DNA from: Burkholderiales bacterium
GTDB lineage: Bacteria; Pseudomonadota; Gammaproteobacteria; Burkholderiales; Burkholderiaceae_C
Direction of reading: 5' to 3'
DNA: 6,623 nucleotides
Assembly: GCA_025354615.1 (NCBI GenBank)
Contig: JANXMO010000279.1
Coordinates: 1 to 6,623 of the forward strand
Shown: positions 1 through 6,623 of the stretch, in pieces
Position numbering within the stretch: position 1 is the first letter of the stretch
Layout of the letters: the number at the start of each line of letters is the position of its first letter
Program-made: the position numbers and the translations under genes
The notes under the pieces: generated by a model
Told to the model about the DNA's origin: nothing
Database searches by the model: none
Seen by the model: only the letters and a program-made list of their open reading frames with translations

Positions 1-830
1 GCTGGTGCCGGCTCCGCGGCCGTGCTTGCAGAGGGTCCAACAGACGCCAACGTCGGTGTGATAACACGGGTGCGCAGGCGGGCCAGACGTTTTGCGGCGC
101 CTGCCGCGGCCTGGCCGGCAGGGCTTTTGCGCACAACTTGCTTTTCAAGCAGCTTGGCCAACGTGCTCCCGCGCTCGCCGTTGCTTTGCAACAGCACCAG
201 GGAGTCCAGCAGAACCGCCAGGTCCCGGCGCTGCACTTCGTTGAGCTGCTGGGCACCCCATGCCGATTCCAGCAAGGCCATGCCGCCGGGCCGGGCGGCG
301 AGTTCAATCGCCAATTGCCAGCCGGCGTGCGGCTGAGGGCTGGCGGCCGCGTCAGCGGGATTGCGTTGCTGCAGCGTATGGCGGACTTCAAAGCCCCAAT
401 CGGTTTGGCGCAGCGCCGCCAAAGTGGCCGCCGCCTGGGCCGCATCTGCGTCGCTGACGGTCGCCAGCGCCTGCACGAGCGACGCTGTCTGAACACTCCC
501 CGGCCCTTGTGGCGCCAACCCCGGCCAGCGCTGCAACTCCTGGCGCAGCATGCCAACCGCTAATAACGCCTGGGGCTGATGGCCAAAGGCCTGCTGCAGC
601 AGCGGCTGAAAATCGGTCGGCGCAACGCCACGCGTGGCGGCGGGCAAACGGGGCCGCTCCAGGGTCGCAGCCCGTTCGCCCAGTGCTGCGCGAGGGGCTG
701 GCATGCCACTGCTGTGCGGCGGCGGGCGTACGCCTTTGTCCAGTGCGTTGGCGGTGGTTTGCCGCTGCTGAAACGGGTTTTCCTTGAGCAGGCGGTTACG
801 GCCCCAGATCCATCCTTTGATTCCCTTCAT
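1..830 (-). CDS. Hypothetical protein, N-terminal part (runs off left edge)
   Basis: An open frame runs without a stop from an ATG at 830-828 to the window edge, giving 276 codons plus two bases. An in-frame TGA lies two codons before the ATG, so the start cannot be further upstream; the ribosome site is weak (a purine run AAGAAA about 11 nt upstream). I do not recognise the family. The protein begins MKGIKGWIWGRN, which is basic and tryptophan-rich with no signal peptide or membrane segment. A Pro/Ala/Arg-rich, probably disordered stretch follows (about residues 35-70). Ala/Leu/Gln-rich, probably helical sequence comes next (about 72-150 and 168-232), and the last visible part is basic then Ala/Ser/Pro-rich (about 233-276). 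It follows the chemoreceptor gene in the same direction after 256 bp, so it may have its own promoter. Codon-position GC bias in this frame and the length of the open frame support it being real; function is unknown. Confidence 0.72.
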   Translation of the reverse strand, partial: MKGIKGWIWGRNRLLKENPFQQRQTTANALDKGVRPPPHSSGMPAPRAALGERAATLERPRLPAATRGVAPTDFQPLLQQAFGHQPQALLAVGMLRQELQRWPGLAPQGPGSVQTASLVQALATVSDADAAQAAATLAALRQTDWGFEVRHTLQQRNPADAAASPQPHAGWQLAIELAARPGGMALLESAWGAQQLNEVQRRDLAVLLDSLVLLQSNGERGSTLAKLLEKQVVRKSPAGQAAAGAAKRLARLRTRVITPTLASVGPSASTAAEPAP

Positions 831-923
831 TCGTCAACGTTTCTTGCAGGGCAAATACTGGCTTTGTGAAAACAAAGAAGGCTAGCGGACGTGATCAAAA
901 GGGCATCAACTATTTCCACCTAT

Positions 924-992
924 TGAAAAGCGTTTATTGAGCCAGCGTGCAGCGCTGCTTCGGCAAAGTTCTGCTGAACTCAATACTTTTCA
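924..992. repeat. Bulged inverted repeat with two inner hairpins in the gene spacer
   Basis: In the 256-bp spacer (831-1086) between the chemoreceptor and the hypothetical gene, the arm TGAAAAG-CGTT-TATTGAG (924-941) pairs with CTCAATACTTTTCA (979-992): 14 base pairs with a 4-nt bulge. Inside lie a perfect 10-bp palindrome GCAGCGCTGC (949-958) and a small hairpin AGTTC-TGCT-GAACT (967-980), whose last two bases overlap the outer arm. A separate CTTTGT-GAAA-ACAAAG hairpin is at 862-877. None is followed by a good T-run in the direction of the genes, so I do not call a terminator. The structure could act in the 3' end or 5' leader of the minus-strand transcripts. Confidence 0.4.
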
Positions 993-1086
993 GGCTCTGT
1001 TGTGAATAAGCGCTTGCAGCAGATGGCCTGGCACAAGGGGGCCACCCTCCACAGGGCGGTCGTTGTTCAGCTTCGCTGCTGCGAGG

Positions 1087-2856
1087 TCAAAAGCTTTCCC
1101 AGTCATCGGTGCCGGTACGGGCGGTGGCTGTCGCCACGGGGGCGGGCGCCGGGCTGACTTGAGCTTTTGCCGGTTTGGGAGACGCGGGCTTCGCAGGCGT
1201 AAAGCTTGCACGCGTGACGTTCGCGGCCCGCTTGGGGCCGCGGCGGTCGCTGGCAACCACTGCCGGCTCAGCCATGGCTGCCGCATTCACAACGGGCTGT
1301 TCGCCGCCCAGCTTGAACACTGCTACCGCTTCAACCAGCTGGCGGGCTTGCACCTTCAAGCTCTCAGCCGCGGCCGCGCTTTGTTCGACCAGCGCCGCGT
1401 TTTGCTGCGTCGCCTTGTCCATTTGAGTGACGGCTTCGCCGACCTGCGCCACCCCGGCACTTTGCTCGGTGCTGGCACTGCTGATCTCGCCCATGATGTC
1501 GGTTACCCGTTTGATCGAGGTCACCACTTGCGCCATCGTGACCCCGGCTTGGTCCACCAGCACCGTGCCGTGTTCGACACGATCCACACTGGCGTTGATC
1601 AAGATTTTGATCTCCTTGGCGGCGTCAGCGCTGCGGCTGGCGAGGCTGCGAACTTCTGAGGCCACCACAGCAAAGCCGCGGCCTTGCTCGCCGGCCCGCG
1701 CCGCTTCCACTGCGGCGTTCAACGCCAGAATGTTGGTCTGGAACGCAATGCCATCAATGACGCTGATGATGTCGGCAATCTTTTTCGAGCTGGCGTTGAT
1801 ACCTTTCATCGTCGCCACCACTTGACCGACCACTTCGCCGCCCTTGACCGCTTCGGTACTGGCACCAGACGCCAGCTCGTTGGCATGCCTGGCGTTGTCG
1901 GCGTTTTGTTTGACGGTGCTGCTGAGTTCCTCCATCGAGGCCGCGGTTTGCTGCAAAGCGCTGGCTTGTTGTTCGGTGCGGCTGGACAAATCGTTGTTGC
2001 CCTGTGCAATCTGGGACGATGCGGTGGCTACCGATTGCGAATTCTGTCGCACGTTCGTCACCACCCGCGTCAATGCGGCCTGCATTTCTGCCAAAGCACG
2101 CAGCAGCTCGCCGGTTTCATCGCGCGAGGTGTTGTTGATTTCGCTGTTCAGCTCACCCTGCGCAATACGCCGGGCCAGGGAGACCGATTGCAGCAGTGGC
2201 TTGGTAATGGCCCGTGACACGCCCCAAGCCAAAACCGCCGCCAAACCCACCGCCAACAGCGTGCCCAGCAGCATCACCGAAGTGTTCAACGCGCGCAGGC
2301 TTTGCGCTTCTTTGCTGCGCACGGCCAGCAGCCCACGTTCCGCGCCGTCAAAAGCTTGCGAGAGGCCGCGGAATGCGTCCATGGCCGCCTTGTCTTTGCC
2401 TTTGGCGAATTCCGCTACGAATTTTTCAAACGTCAACTGCCCGCTGCTGACCTGGCGCCGCGCGGCCATCATGGCTTCAACCACCTTTTTGAATTCTTCA
2501 TGGCGCTCGGTGATTTCATCCAGCCGTTGTTGCTGCGCCGGGTTGTCGGCGGTCAGTTTCTTGGCTTCATCGCGGGCTTTGGCAAAGTCTTGCAAGCCGC
2601 TGTTCCAGGGCGCTAAAAAGCCGTCTTGGCCAGCCAGTAAAAAACCGCGTGCGCCGGTTTCCATGTTGATCATGCTTTTGAGCATGCTGTCGCTGGTGTC
2701 AAGTATTTGATAGGTGTGGATGTTCCACTTCTCTGCTTCCGAAAGCCGTAAACCGCTCCAGTAAGACATCAGCACAACGGCTAAAAAAATCGCCACGACA
2801 CAGGCAAAAGCGCTGGCGAGCTTGGTGCCGATTTTTAAGTTGGAAAGCTGGGGCAT
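1087..2856 (-). CDS. Methyl-accepting chemotaxis protein with CHASE3 sensor domain
   Basis: Transmembrane chemoreceptor of 589 aa that would signal through CheW/CheA to the flagellar motor. A first membrane helix at about residues 13-35 is followed by a periplasmic region carrying the CHASE3 signature [12 protein letters not shown] (65-76). A second membrane helix spans about 193-212, then HAMP (about 213-266) and the cytoplasmic signalling coiled coil. The highly conserved hairpin tip is at about 366-405, including [20 protein letters not shown]. The methylation helices are recognisable (TEQQAS near 294-299, [12 protein letters not shown] near 458-469). A Pro/Ala/Lys-rich linker (about 520-580) leads to a C-terminal DWESF, similar to the NWETF pentapeptide that docks CheR/CheB in E. 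coli Tar/Tsr. The frame extends upstream to 3093, but the ATG at 2856 is chosen because it has a strong ribosome site and places the first membrane helix where the family has it. The ligand cannot be told. No clear sigma-28 promoter was found in 2857-3106. Confidence 0.96.
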   Translation of the reverse strand: MPQLSNLKIGTKLASAFACVVAIFLAVVLMSYWSGLRLSEAEKWNIHTYQILDTSDSMLKSMINMETGARGFLLAGQDGFLAPWNSGLQDFAKARDEAKKLTADNPAQQQRLDEITERHEEFKKVVEAMMAARRQVSSGQLTFEKFVAEFAKGKDKAAMDAFRGLSQAFDGAERGLLAVRSKEAQSLRALNTSVMLLGTLLAVGLAAVLAWGVSRAITKPLLQSVSLARRIAQGELNSEINNTSRDETGELLRALAEMQAALTRVVTNVRQNSQSVATASSQIAQGNNDLSSRTEQQASALQQTAASMEELSSTVKQNADNARHANELASGASTEAVKGGEVVGQVVATMKGINASSKKIADIISVIDGIAFQTNILALNAAVEAARAGEQGRGFAVVASEVRSLASRSADAAKEIKILINASVDRVEHGTVLVDQAGVTMAQVVTSIKRVTDIMGEISSASTEQSAGVAQVGEAVTQMDKATQQNAALVEQSAAAAESLKVQARQLVEAVAVFKLGGEQPVVNAAAMAEPAVVASDRRGPKRAANVTRASFTPAKPASPKPAKAQVSPAPAPVATATARTGTDDWESF

Positions 2857-2862
2857 GAAAGA

Positions 2863-2869
2863 CTTCCTT
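2863..2869 (-). promoter_or_regulatory. Ribosome binding site of the chemoreceptor gene
   Basis: On the minus strand AAGGAAG lies 6 nt before the ATG at 2856. It decides the start: the longer frame would add 79 residues with no family resemblance. Confidence 0.8.
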
Positions 2870-3106
2870 GTGATCGCTGACGGGAAAAAGAGAGCTGTGA
2901 CGTACAAGAAGGGTTTTCGACGTTTGACTTGTCTGCTTGAGAGGGATGTGCCCGCGCCGCCAGCCGCGTAGGCGATATGACATGAAGACGAGGTGGGCCA
3001 GCATCGAGGCCGATTCGGTACGTAGCCATCATTTGCTTGCGTGACCATCAAACGCTTGTGCAGTGTCAGGAGCCAATGCCGCTGTAGCGACATATGGGGT
3101 TTTTTA

Positions 3107-3123
3107 AGAACCTATCCTTAAAT
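3107..3123 (+). repeat. Left terminal inverted repeat of the IS
   Basis: AGAACCTATCCTTAAAT. It matches the reverse complement of 3780-3796 at 16 of 17 positions (T versus G at position 12). It is preceded by a T-run and TA. Confidence 0.88.
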
Positions 3124-3172
3124 AGCTAAACTCCCGACCGAGCCGCAGGATGCGCGGCGTTGGAGCAAGGCT

Positions 3173-3791
3173 TTGTCCAAACGAGTTGAATCCTGGGAAG
3201 TAACGGACGACTTCTGGCGGCGCGTTGAGCCGCTGGTTCCACCGCCTGTTGTGCCAGCCGACCGGGTCTACCTGCGCAAGCGCTGTGCACAAGCGCTTTC
3301 TCGAGTGGGAAGCTGCCGGCTTCTTCGAATCGGTGTGGAAAGCCGGCCTGGCCGAGTACGACCAGATGGAGGGCATCGCCTGGCGCTGGCAAAGCGTTGA
3401 CGGCGCCATGATGAAAGCACCCCTGGCACAGCAAGCCGTCGGCCCCAACCCGACCGATCGGGGAAAAAAAAGGCAGCAAGCGGCACCTGCTGGTCGACGG
3501 CCGTGGCGTCCCGTTGTCGCTCGTCGTGAGCGGGGCGAACGTGCATGACTGCAAGCGACTTGACGAAGTGCTCAGCGCCATCGTCGTCAAGCGCAAGAAT
3601 CCGCCCCATCGGCGAAACAAAAAGGCCAGGCGCTGGGGGTGGAGGTCTGCCACAGCTGGTTCAGCCGCTTCCGCAAGCTGCTCGTGCGCCATGAAAAGCT
3701 CGAACGCAGCTTCCTGGCGCTCAACCACCTTGCTGCGGCAATCATCGCTTTGCGTAAGGTGTCGTTGAGGGTTAATGTAATTTACGGATAG
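3173..3791 (+). pseudogene. IS5-family transposase, broken in at least four places
   Basis: Pieces of one DDE transposase are read from all three frames. Frame 1 starts at a TTG (3173) and encodes MSKRVESWEVTDDFWRRVEP up to about 3275. The reading then jumps to the next frame with HKRFLEWEAAGFF and the first catalytic Asp in the context WQSVDGAMMKAP (Asp codon 3399-3401). After eight A residues (3464-3471) the next frame continues with GSKRHLLVDGRGVPLSLVV and KRKNPPHRR. A last one-base change near 3636-3641 leads into VEVCHSWFSRFRKLL (likely catalytic Glu at 3642-3644) and the end RVNVIYG. Compared with remembered family members, about 40 residues are lost near 3275-3285 and about 50 near 3615-3622. 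The second loss covers the region expected to hold the second catalytic Asp, so the enzyme is dead even if the frameshifts were read through. Confidence 0.9.
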
Positions 3792-3796
3792 GTTCT
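3780..3796 (-). repeat. Right terminal inverted repeat of the IS
   Basis: Reverse complement AGAACCTATCCGTAAAT. It contains the transposase TAG stop (3789-3791) and is followed by TA. Confidence 0.88.
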
Positions 3797-3811
3797 TATA
3801 AAGCCGATGCA

Positions 3812-3888
3812 TTTGGCACTGTGGCAAGGCGCCCACCACAGCGATACCAAGGTATCGCGAGGACGGGCAACGCCGCCACAGGGACAAA
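3812..3888. repeat. Long imperfect palindrome (possible structured RNA or REP-like element)
   Basis: The core GCGATACC-AA-GGTATCGC (3841-3858) is a perfect 8-bp stem. Symmetric outer blocks also pair: GCCC (3831-3834) with GGGC (3865-3868) across equal 6-nt internal loops, CTGTGGC (3819-3825) with GCCACAG (3875-3881), and TTTG (3812-3815) with CAAA (3885-3888). The whole could fold as a hairpin of about 77 nt on either strand. It begins 15 bp from the IS end. No T-run follows, so a simple terminator is unlikely. Confidence 0.55.
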
Positions 3889-3913
3889 GGCGCGGTTTTA
3901 TAAGTGCCGATCA

Positions 3914-4100
3914 GCGTGAAACACTGCACTAGGGCAAACATGGTGAGCTCCGCGCCTTGCGCGTGAACCGGTCTTGTTCACTCCAATGGCTCGATTGCGC
4001 GGCTTGTGATCATTTGACTGAGCGGTGCCACGAAACAGTCGGGCAACAAAATACTGCTAGCGTGCATTTTAGTGATCGTGGGCAGCGTGAAACGCTCTTG
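3914..4100 (+). repeat. Three degenerate direct copies of a GCGTGAAAC motif
   Basis: The copies are GCGTGAAACACTGCAC (3914-3929), GCGTGAACCGGTCTTG (3961-3976) and GCGTGAAACGCTCTTG (4085-4100). Copies 2 and 3 agree at 14 of 16 positions. Copies 1 and 3 share CAGCGTGAAAC, a preceding AGTG and a following GCAAAC. They could be protein-binding sites upstream of the efflux operon or the remains of an old duplication. Confidence 0.3.
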
Positions 4101-4277
4101 GTGCAAACGGCAGTGTTGGGCTGGGGGGTGTCTGCAAGCCGTGTTTTGTTTGAGTGCCTGCCTGGCCGCTCGATGTGCCCGCTCGTCTGGCGCGCCGTCT
4201 GCCAGAAAAACCTGCCCGTCTGGCGCAGCGCTTGCAACGGCTCAGGCGCCTTTTGAATTCGAATGAATCAGCAGTAG

Positions 4278-5501
4278 ATGAACAAGCAATGGAAGTGGGT
4301 CGCGGCGGGTGCTGTGGTGGCAATTCTTGCTGTGGCAGCTTATCAAGTGGCCGGGTCGCGGCCAGGGGTTGGCGGCACGAACAAGGTGGCGTCTGCCGCT
4401 TCCGCCGCCAGCGGCGCTGCTGTCAGCGTCACCACAGCGCTGGTGCAGCAGCGCGATTTCGAGGTTCAGCTCGAAGCCACCGGCACCGTCACTGCCGCCA
4501 GCAGTGTCGACGTGCGGCCGCAGGTCAGCAGCGTCATCACCCGTGTTCACGTGCGTGAAGGCCAGTTCGTCAAAGCCGGTGAATTGCTGTTCACGCTGGA
4601 TGCACGCACCGATGAAGCCAACGTGGCGCGGGCTCAGGCCCAGCTGGCGCGCGACCAGGCCCAATTGGCCGATGCGCAGCGTCAACTTAACCGCAGCCGC
4701 GAGTTGCTGGCGCAGAACTTCGTCTCCCAGGCGGCGCTGGACAGCACCTTGGCGCAAGTGGAATCGCAAGCCGCGGTGGTGGCCGCCGACAAAGTGGCCA
4801 TCGACGCCGCGCGGGTGGGCCTGGGCTATGCCCGCATCGTTGCGCCCAGCGCCGGGCGGGTGGGCACGGTGCCGGTTTTCGTGGGCAGCACGGTGCAGGC
4901 CAACAGCACTGTGCTGGTGACGATCACGCAGCTGGATCCGATTTTCGTCAGCTTCAACCTGCCGCAGCGCTACGTTGCCGATGCGCTGCAAAGCCTGCGT
5001 GACGGCGGCGGGCGCGTCAGTGCCGCGCTGCCGGAGGCTGCCACGCCGCTGCTGGGGCGCCTGCAGTTCGTTGACAGTGCAGTCGACACCGGCTCGGGCA
5101 CCGTCAAGGTCAAGGCGGTGTTCAACAACGCCGCGCAGGCCTTGTGGCCAGGTGCGTTCGTCAACGTCAAGCTGACGGCGCAGACCCTGAAAAATGCGCT
5201 CCTCGTGCCGCAGGCGGCGCTGGTGCAAAGCGCGCGCGGCCGCACAGTGTTCGTGATCGACGCCGCGGCCAAGGCGCAGGCGCGGCCCGTTGAAGTGCTC
5301 AATGCGGCCGGCAGCGAGGCCGTGGTCAGCGGCTTGCGCGCGGGCGAACGGGTGATCATCGACGGCCGGCAAAACGTTCGGCCGGGCGTAGCGGTGATTG
5401 AGCGGGCGGCGGGCGGGCGCGGCGCGGCCTCTTCTGCAAGCTCCGCTGCAAGCGCTGGCAGTGCTGCAGCAAGCAGCGCCAGCGCGGTGCCAACGTCATG
5501 A
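4278..5501 (+). CDS. RND efflux pump periplasmic adaptor (MdtA/MuxA-like, HlyD family)
   Basis: Membrane-fusion protein of 407 aa that would link the inner-membrane RND pump to an outer-membrane channel in the periplasm. A single N-terminal membrane anchor (about residues 8-25) has no lipobox cysteine, so it is held by the helix or cleaved rather than lipidated. The first lipoyl half is at about 77-109 (VHVREGQFVKAGELLFTLDA), the coiled alpha-hairpin at about 110-180, the second lipoyl half at about 181-215 (ARIVAPSAGRVG), the beta-barrel at about 216-305 and the membrane-proximal domain at about 306-375 (VIIDGRQNVRPGVAV). The tail (378-407) is almost all Ala/Ser/Gly. The start is fixed by the anchor helix; the ribosome site is poor. 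A tiny in-frame run MNQQ-stop (4263-4277) abuts the ATG. It overlaps the pump gene by ATGA, implying coupled translation. The substrate cannot be predicted. Confidence 0.93.
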   Translation: MNKQWKWVAAGAVVAILAVAAYQVAGSRPGVGGTNKVASAASAASGAAVSVTTALVQQRDFEVQLEATGTVTAASSVDVRPQVSSVITRVHVREGQFVKAGELLFTLDARTDEANVARAQAQLARDQAQLADAQRQLNRSRELLAQNFVSQAALDSTLAQVESQAAVVAADKVAIDAARVGLGYARIVAPSAGRVGTVPVFVGSTVQANSTVLVTITQLDPIFVSFNLPQRYVADALQSLRDGGGRVSAALPEAATPLLGRLQFVDSAVDTGSGTVKVKAVFNNAAQALWPGAFVNVKLTAQTLKNALLVPQAALVQSARGRTVFVIDAAAKAQARPVEVLNAAGSEAVVSGLRAGERVIIDGRQNVRPGVAVIERAAGGRGAASSASSAASAGSAAASSASAVPTS

Positions 5502-6623
5502 ATCTCTCCGAGCTGTTCATCCGCCGCCCGGTGATGACGGTGTTGCTCAACCTGGCCATCGTGGTGGCTGGGGCGCTGGCCTGGACCCGTATTCCGGTGG
5601 CCGCCTTGCCAAGCTACAACACGCCGGTCATCAACGTCAGCGCCAGCTTGCCCGGTGCCAGTCCCGAAACCATGGCCACGTCGGTCGCGCTGCAGCTGGA
5701 AAAGCAATTCCAGCAAATTCCAGGGCTGAACCTGATCAGCTCGACCAACACGCTGGGCGCGACGTCCGTCACGCTGGAATTCGATGAAAACCGCAACATC
5801 GACGCGGCGGCGGTCGATGTGCAGGCCGCCTTGCTGCGCGCGCAGCGCACGCTGCCGCTCGAGATGACGACACCGCCGTCGTATCGCAAGGTCAACCCCG
5901 CCGACGCGCCGGTGCTGTTCATCGCGCTCACCTCACCGGCGCTCAACCCGTCGGACTTGAACGACTACGCCGAGCACCTGATCCTGCCGACGCTGTCGAC
6001 CCTCGAAGGCGTGGCTCAGGTGACGATCAACGGCGCCAAGCGGTTTGCGGTGCGCGTGCGCGTGCGCCCGGATGCGCTGGCCGCGCGCAACATCAGCCTG
6101 GATGAACTCGCCGCGGCGTTGAAAGCCGCCAACGCCAACACGCCGGTCGGCACGCTGGAAGGCGCCAAGCAGACGCTGACGCTGCAGGCCAACCGCCAGC
6201 TGCGCAACGCGGCTGAATTCGCCGACCTGATCGTCAGCGCCCGTGGCGGCAACCCGGTGCGGCTGCGCGACGTGGCCGACGTCGAAGACAGCTATGAAAC
6301 CGTTCGCTCGGCCGGCAGCTTCAACGGCGAAGCGTCGATTTCGCTGCAGGTGCAGCGCCAGCCTGATGCCAACACCGTCAAGGTGGTCGACGCGGTAAAG
6401 GCCGCGATGCCGGGGTTCAGGGCGCAGCTGCCGCAGTCGGTGGTCATCAGCCTGGTCAACGACCGTTCGCTGTCGGTGCGCGACGCGCTGCACGACGTCA
6501 CGCTGACGCTGCTGGGCACCGTCGTGCTGGTGGTGCTGGTGATCTTTCTGTTCCTGCGCCGCTTCGTGGCCACAGTGATTCCAACGCTGTCGCTGCCGGT
6601 GTCGCTGGTCGGCGCGGTCGCGT
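5498..6623 (+). CDS. RND efflux pump inner-membrane subunit, MdtB/MdtC (MuxB/MuxC)-like, N-terminal part
   Basis: Proton-driven RND permease exporting drugs or other toxic compounds; 375 codons are visible before the window ends, about a third of the usual 1,030-1,080 aa. It starts MNLSELFIRRPVMTVLLNLA, the typical cytoplasmic lead and first membrane helix (about 12-29). The first large periplasmic loop follows (about 30-333) with family blocks SASLPGASPETMA (48-60), SYRKVNPADAP (128-138) and ANANTPVGTLEG (211-222). Membrane helix 2 lies at about 335-353 (ending VIFLFLRR) and helix 3 begins at about 358. The sequence around SASLPGASPETMA and YRKVNPADAP resembles MdtC more than AcrB or the heavy-metal CusA type. 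The frame is intact. Its ATG overlaps the adaptor's TGA; no separate strong ribosome site is seen. A partner pump gene may follow outside the window. Confidence 0.94.
   Translation, partial: MNLSELFIRRPVMTVLLNLAIVVAGALAWTRIPVAALPSYNTPVINVSASLPGASPETMATSVALQLEKQFQQIPGLNLISSTNTLGATSVTLEFDENRNIDAAAVDVQAALLRAQRTLPLEMTTPPSYRKVNPADAPVLFIALTSPALNPSDLNDYAEHLILPTLSTLEGVAQVTINGAKRFAVRVRVRPDALAARNISLDELAAALKAANANTPVGTLEGAKQTLTLQANRQLRNAAEFADLIVSARGGNPVRLRDVADVEDSYETVRSAGSFNGEASISLQVQRQPDANTVKVVDAVKAAMPGFRAQLPQSVVISLVNDRSLSVRDALHDVTLTLLGTVVLVVLVIFLFLRRFVATVIPTLSLPVSLVGAVA

Larger units (their letters stand above)
3107..3796 (+). mobile_element. IS5-family insertion sequence, internally deleted remnant
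   Basis: The element is 690 bp, bounded by 17-bp terminal inverted repeats with one mismatch and flanked on both sides by TA (3105-3106 and 3797-3798), consistent with a 2-bp target duplication. The transposase stop codon lies inside the right repeat, as is common in compact IS5-type elements. Intact relatives are, from general knowledge, roughly 800-900 bp, so about 150-250 bp is missing; this matches the two gaps seen in the transposase. With both ends conserved, the copy could in principle still be moved by a transposase supplied elsewhere, but it cannot make its own. The exact IS name is not assigned. Confidence 0.88.
3797..4277. other. Non-coding stretch of 481 bp before the efflux operon
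   Basis: No reading frame here looks like a gene on either strand; the short open frames have no plausible start, ribosome site or family features. The stretch holds a long imperfect palindrome next to the IS (3812-3888), three degenerate copies of a GCGTGAA(A/C)C motif (3914-4100), and a small inverted repeat TCTGGC-N9-GCCAGA (4186-4206). It must contain the efflux operon's promoter unless transcription comes from further left, but I found no convincing -35/-10 pair. Confidence 0.6.

Noticed and set aside
22..869. Several plus-strand open frames at the left end
   Set aside because: They overlap one another and are antisense to the single long minus-strand frame running from 830 to the edge.
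1844..2710. Plus-strand open frame of 288 codons opposite the chemoreceptor
   Set aside because: It is antisense to a well-conserved MCP and has Ser/Ala/Cys-rich composition typical of the reverse strand of GC-rich coding DNA; no family features.
2857..3093. N-terminal extension of the chemoreceptor from ATG at 3093
   Set aside because: The added 79 residues do not resemble MCPs, and a strong ribosome site sits before the ATG at 2856.
3126..3941. Minus-strand open frame of 271 codons across the IS and its right flank
   Set aside because: It crosses an insertion boundary and lies antisense to the recognisable transposase; composition is incoherent and no ribosome site is seen.
4014..4055. 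TTGACT as a -35 box for the efflux operon
   Set aside because: No acceptable -10 hexamer lies 16-18 bp downstream.
4186..4206. Inverted repeat TCTGGC-N9-GCCAGA as an operator or terminator
   Set aside because: A 6-bp stem in a GC-rich region is expected by chance; it is followed by AAAAA rather than T on the plus strand and has no supporting promoter.
4242..5372. Minus-strand open frame of 376 codons opposite the adaptor gene
   Set aside because: It is His/Arg/Gln-rich shadow translation of a gene with clear domain structure on the plus strand.

Overview
The window is GC-rich proteobacterial chromosomal DNA. Its protein types (a CHASE3 chemoreceptor ending in a tethered CheR/CheB-type pentapeptide, an MdtA/MdtC-like RND pump, an IS5-family remnant) and the Ala/Leu/Gln-rich coding style fit a betaproteobacterium, perhaps Comamonadaceae-like. 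That placement is inference, since no rRNA or marker gene is present.

Left part (1-3106), all on the minus strand. A well-preserved methyl-accepting chemotaxis protein occupies 1087-2856, with a clear Shine-Dalgarno site. A 256-bp spacer containing a bulged inverted repeat follows, and then the first 276 codons of an unrecognised protein that runs off the left edge (830 to 1).

Middle (3107-4277), no intact gene. A 690-bp IS5-family insertion sequence keeps both terminal inverted repeats (16 of 17 positions) and a TA target duplication. Its transposase is broken by two internal deletions and two reading-frame changes. To its right lies a 481-bp non-coding stretch. It holds a roughly 77-bp imperfect palindrome with a perfect 8-bp core stem and three degenerate copies of a GCGTGAA(A/C)C motif, ahead of the efflux operon.

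Right part (4278-6623), plus strand. This is a two-gene RND efflux operon: a periplasmic adaptor (407 aa) overlaps by 4 bp (ATGA) the start of an inner-membrane RND pump of the MdtB/MdtC (MuxB/MuxC) type, cut by the window edge after 375 residues. The adaptor would bridge pump and outer-membrane channel; a second pump subunit or an outer-membrane factor may lie beyond the window. No regulator gene is seen beside the operon.

I see no convincing novel multi-gene system. The points most worth a second look are the structured non-coding DNA between the decayed IS and the efflux operon, the still-mobilisable-looking IS remnant, and the unidentified protein at the left edge.
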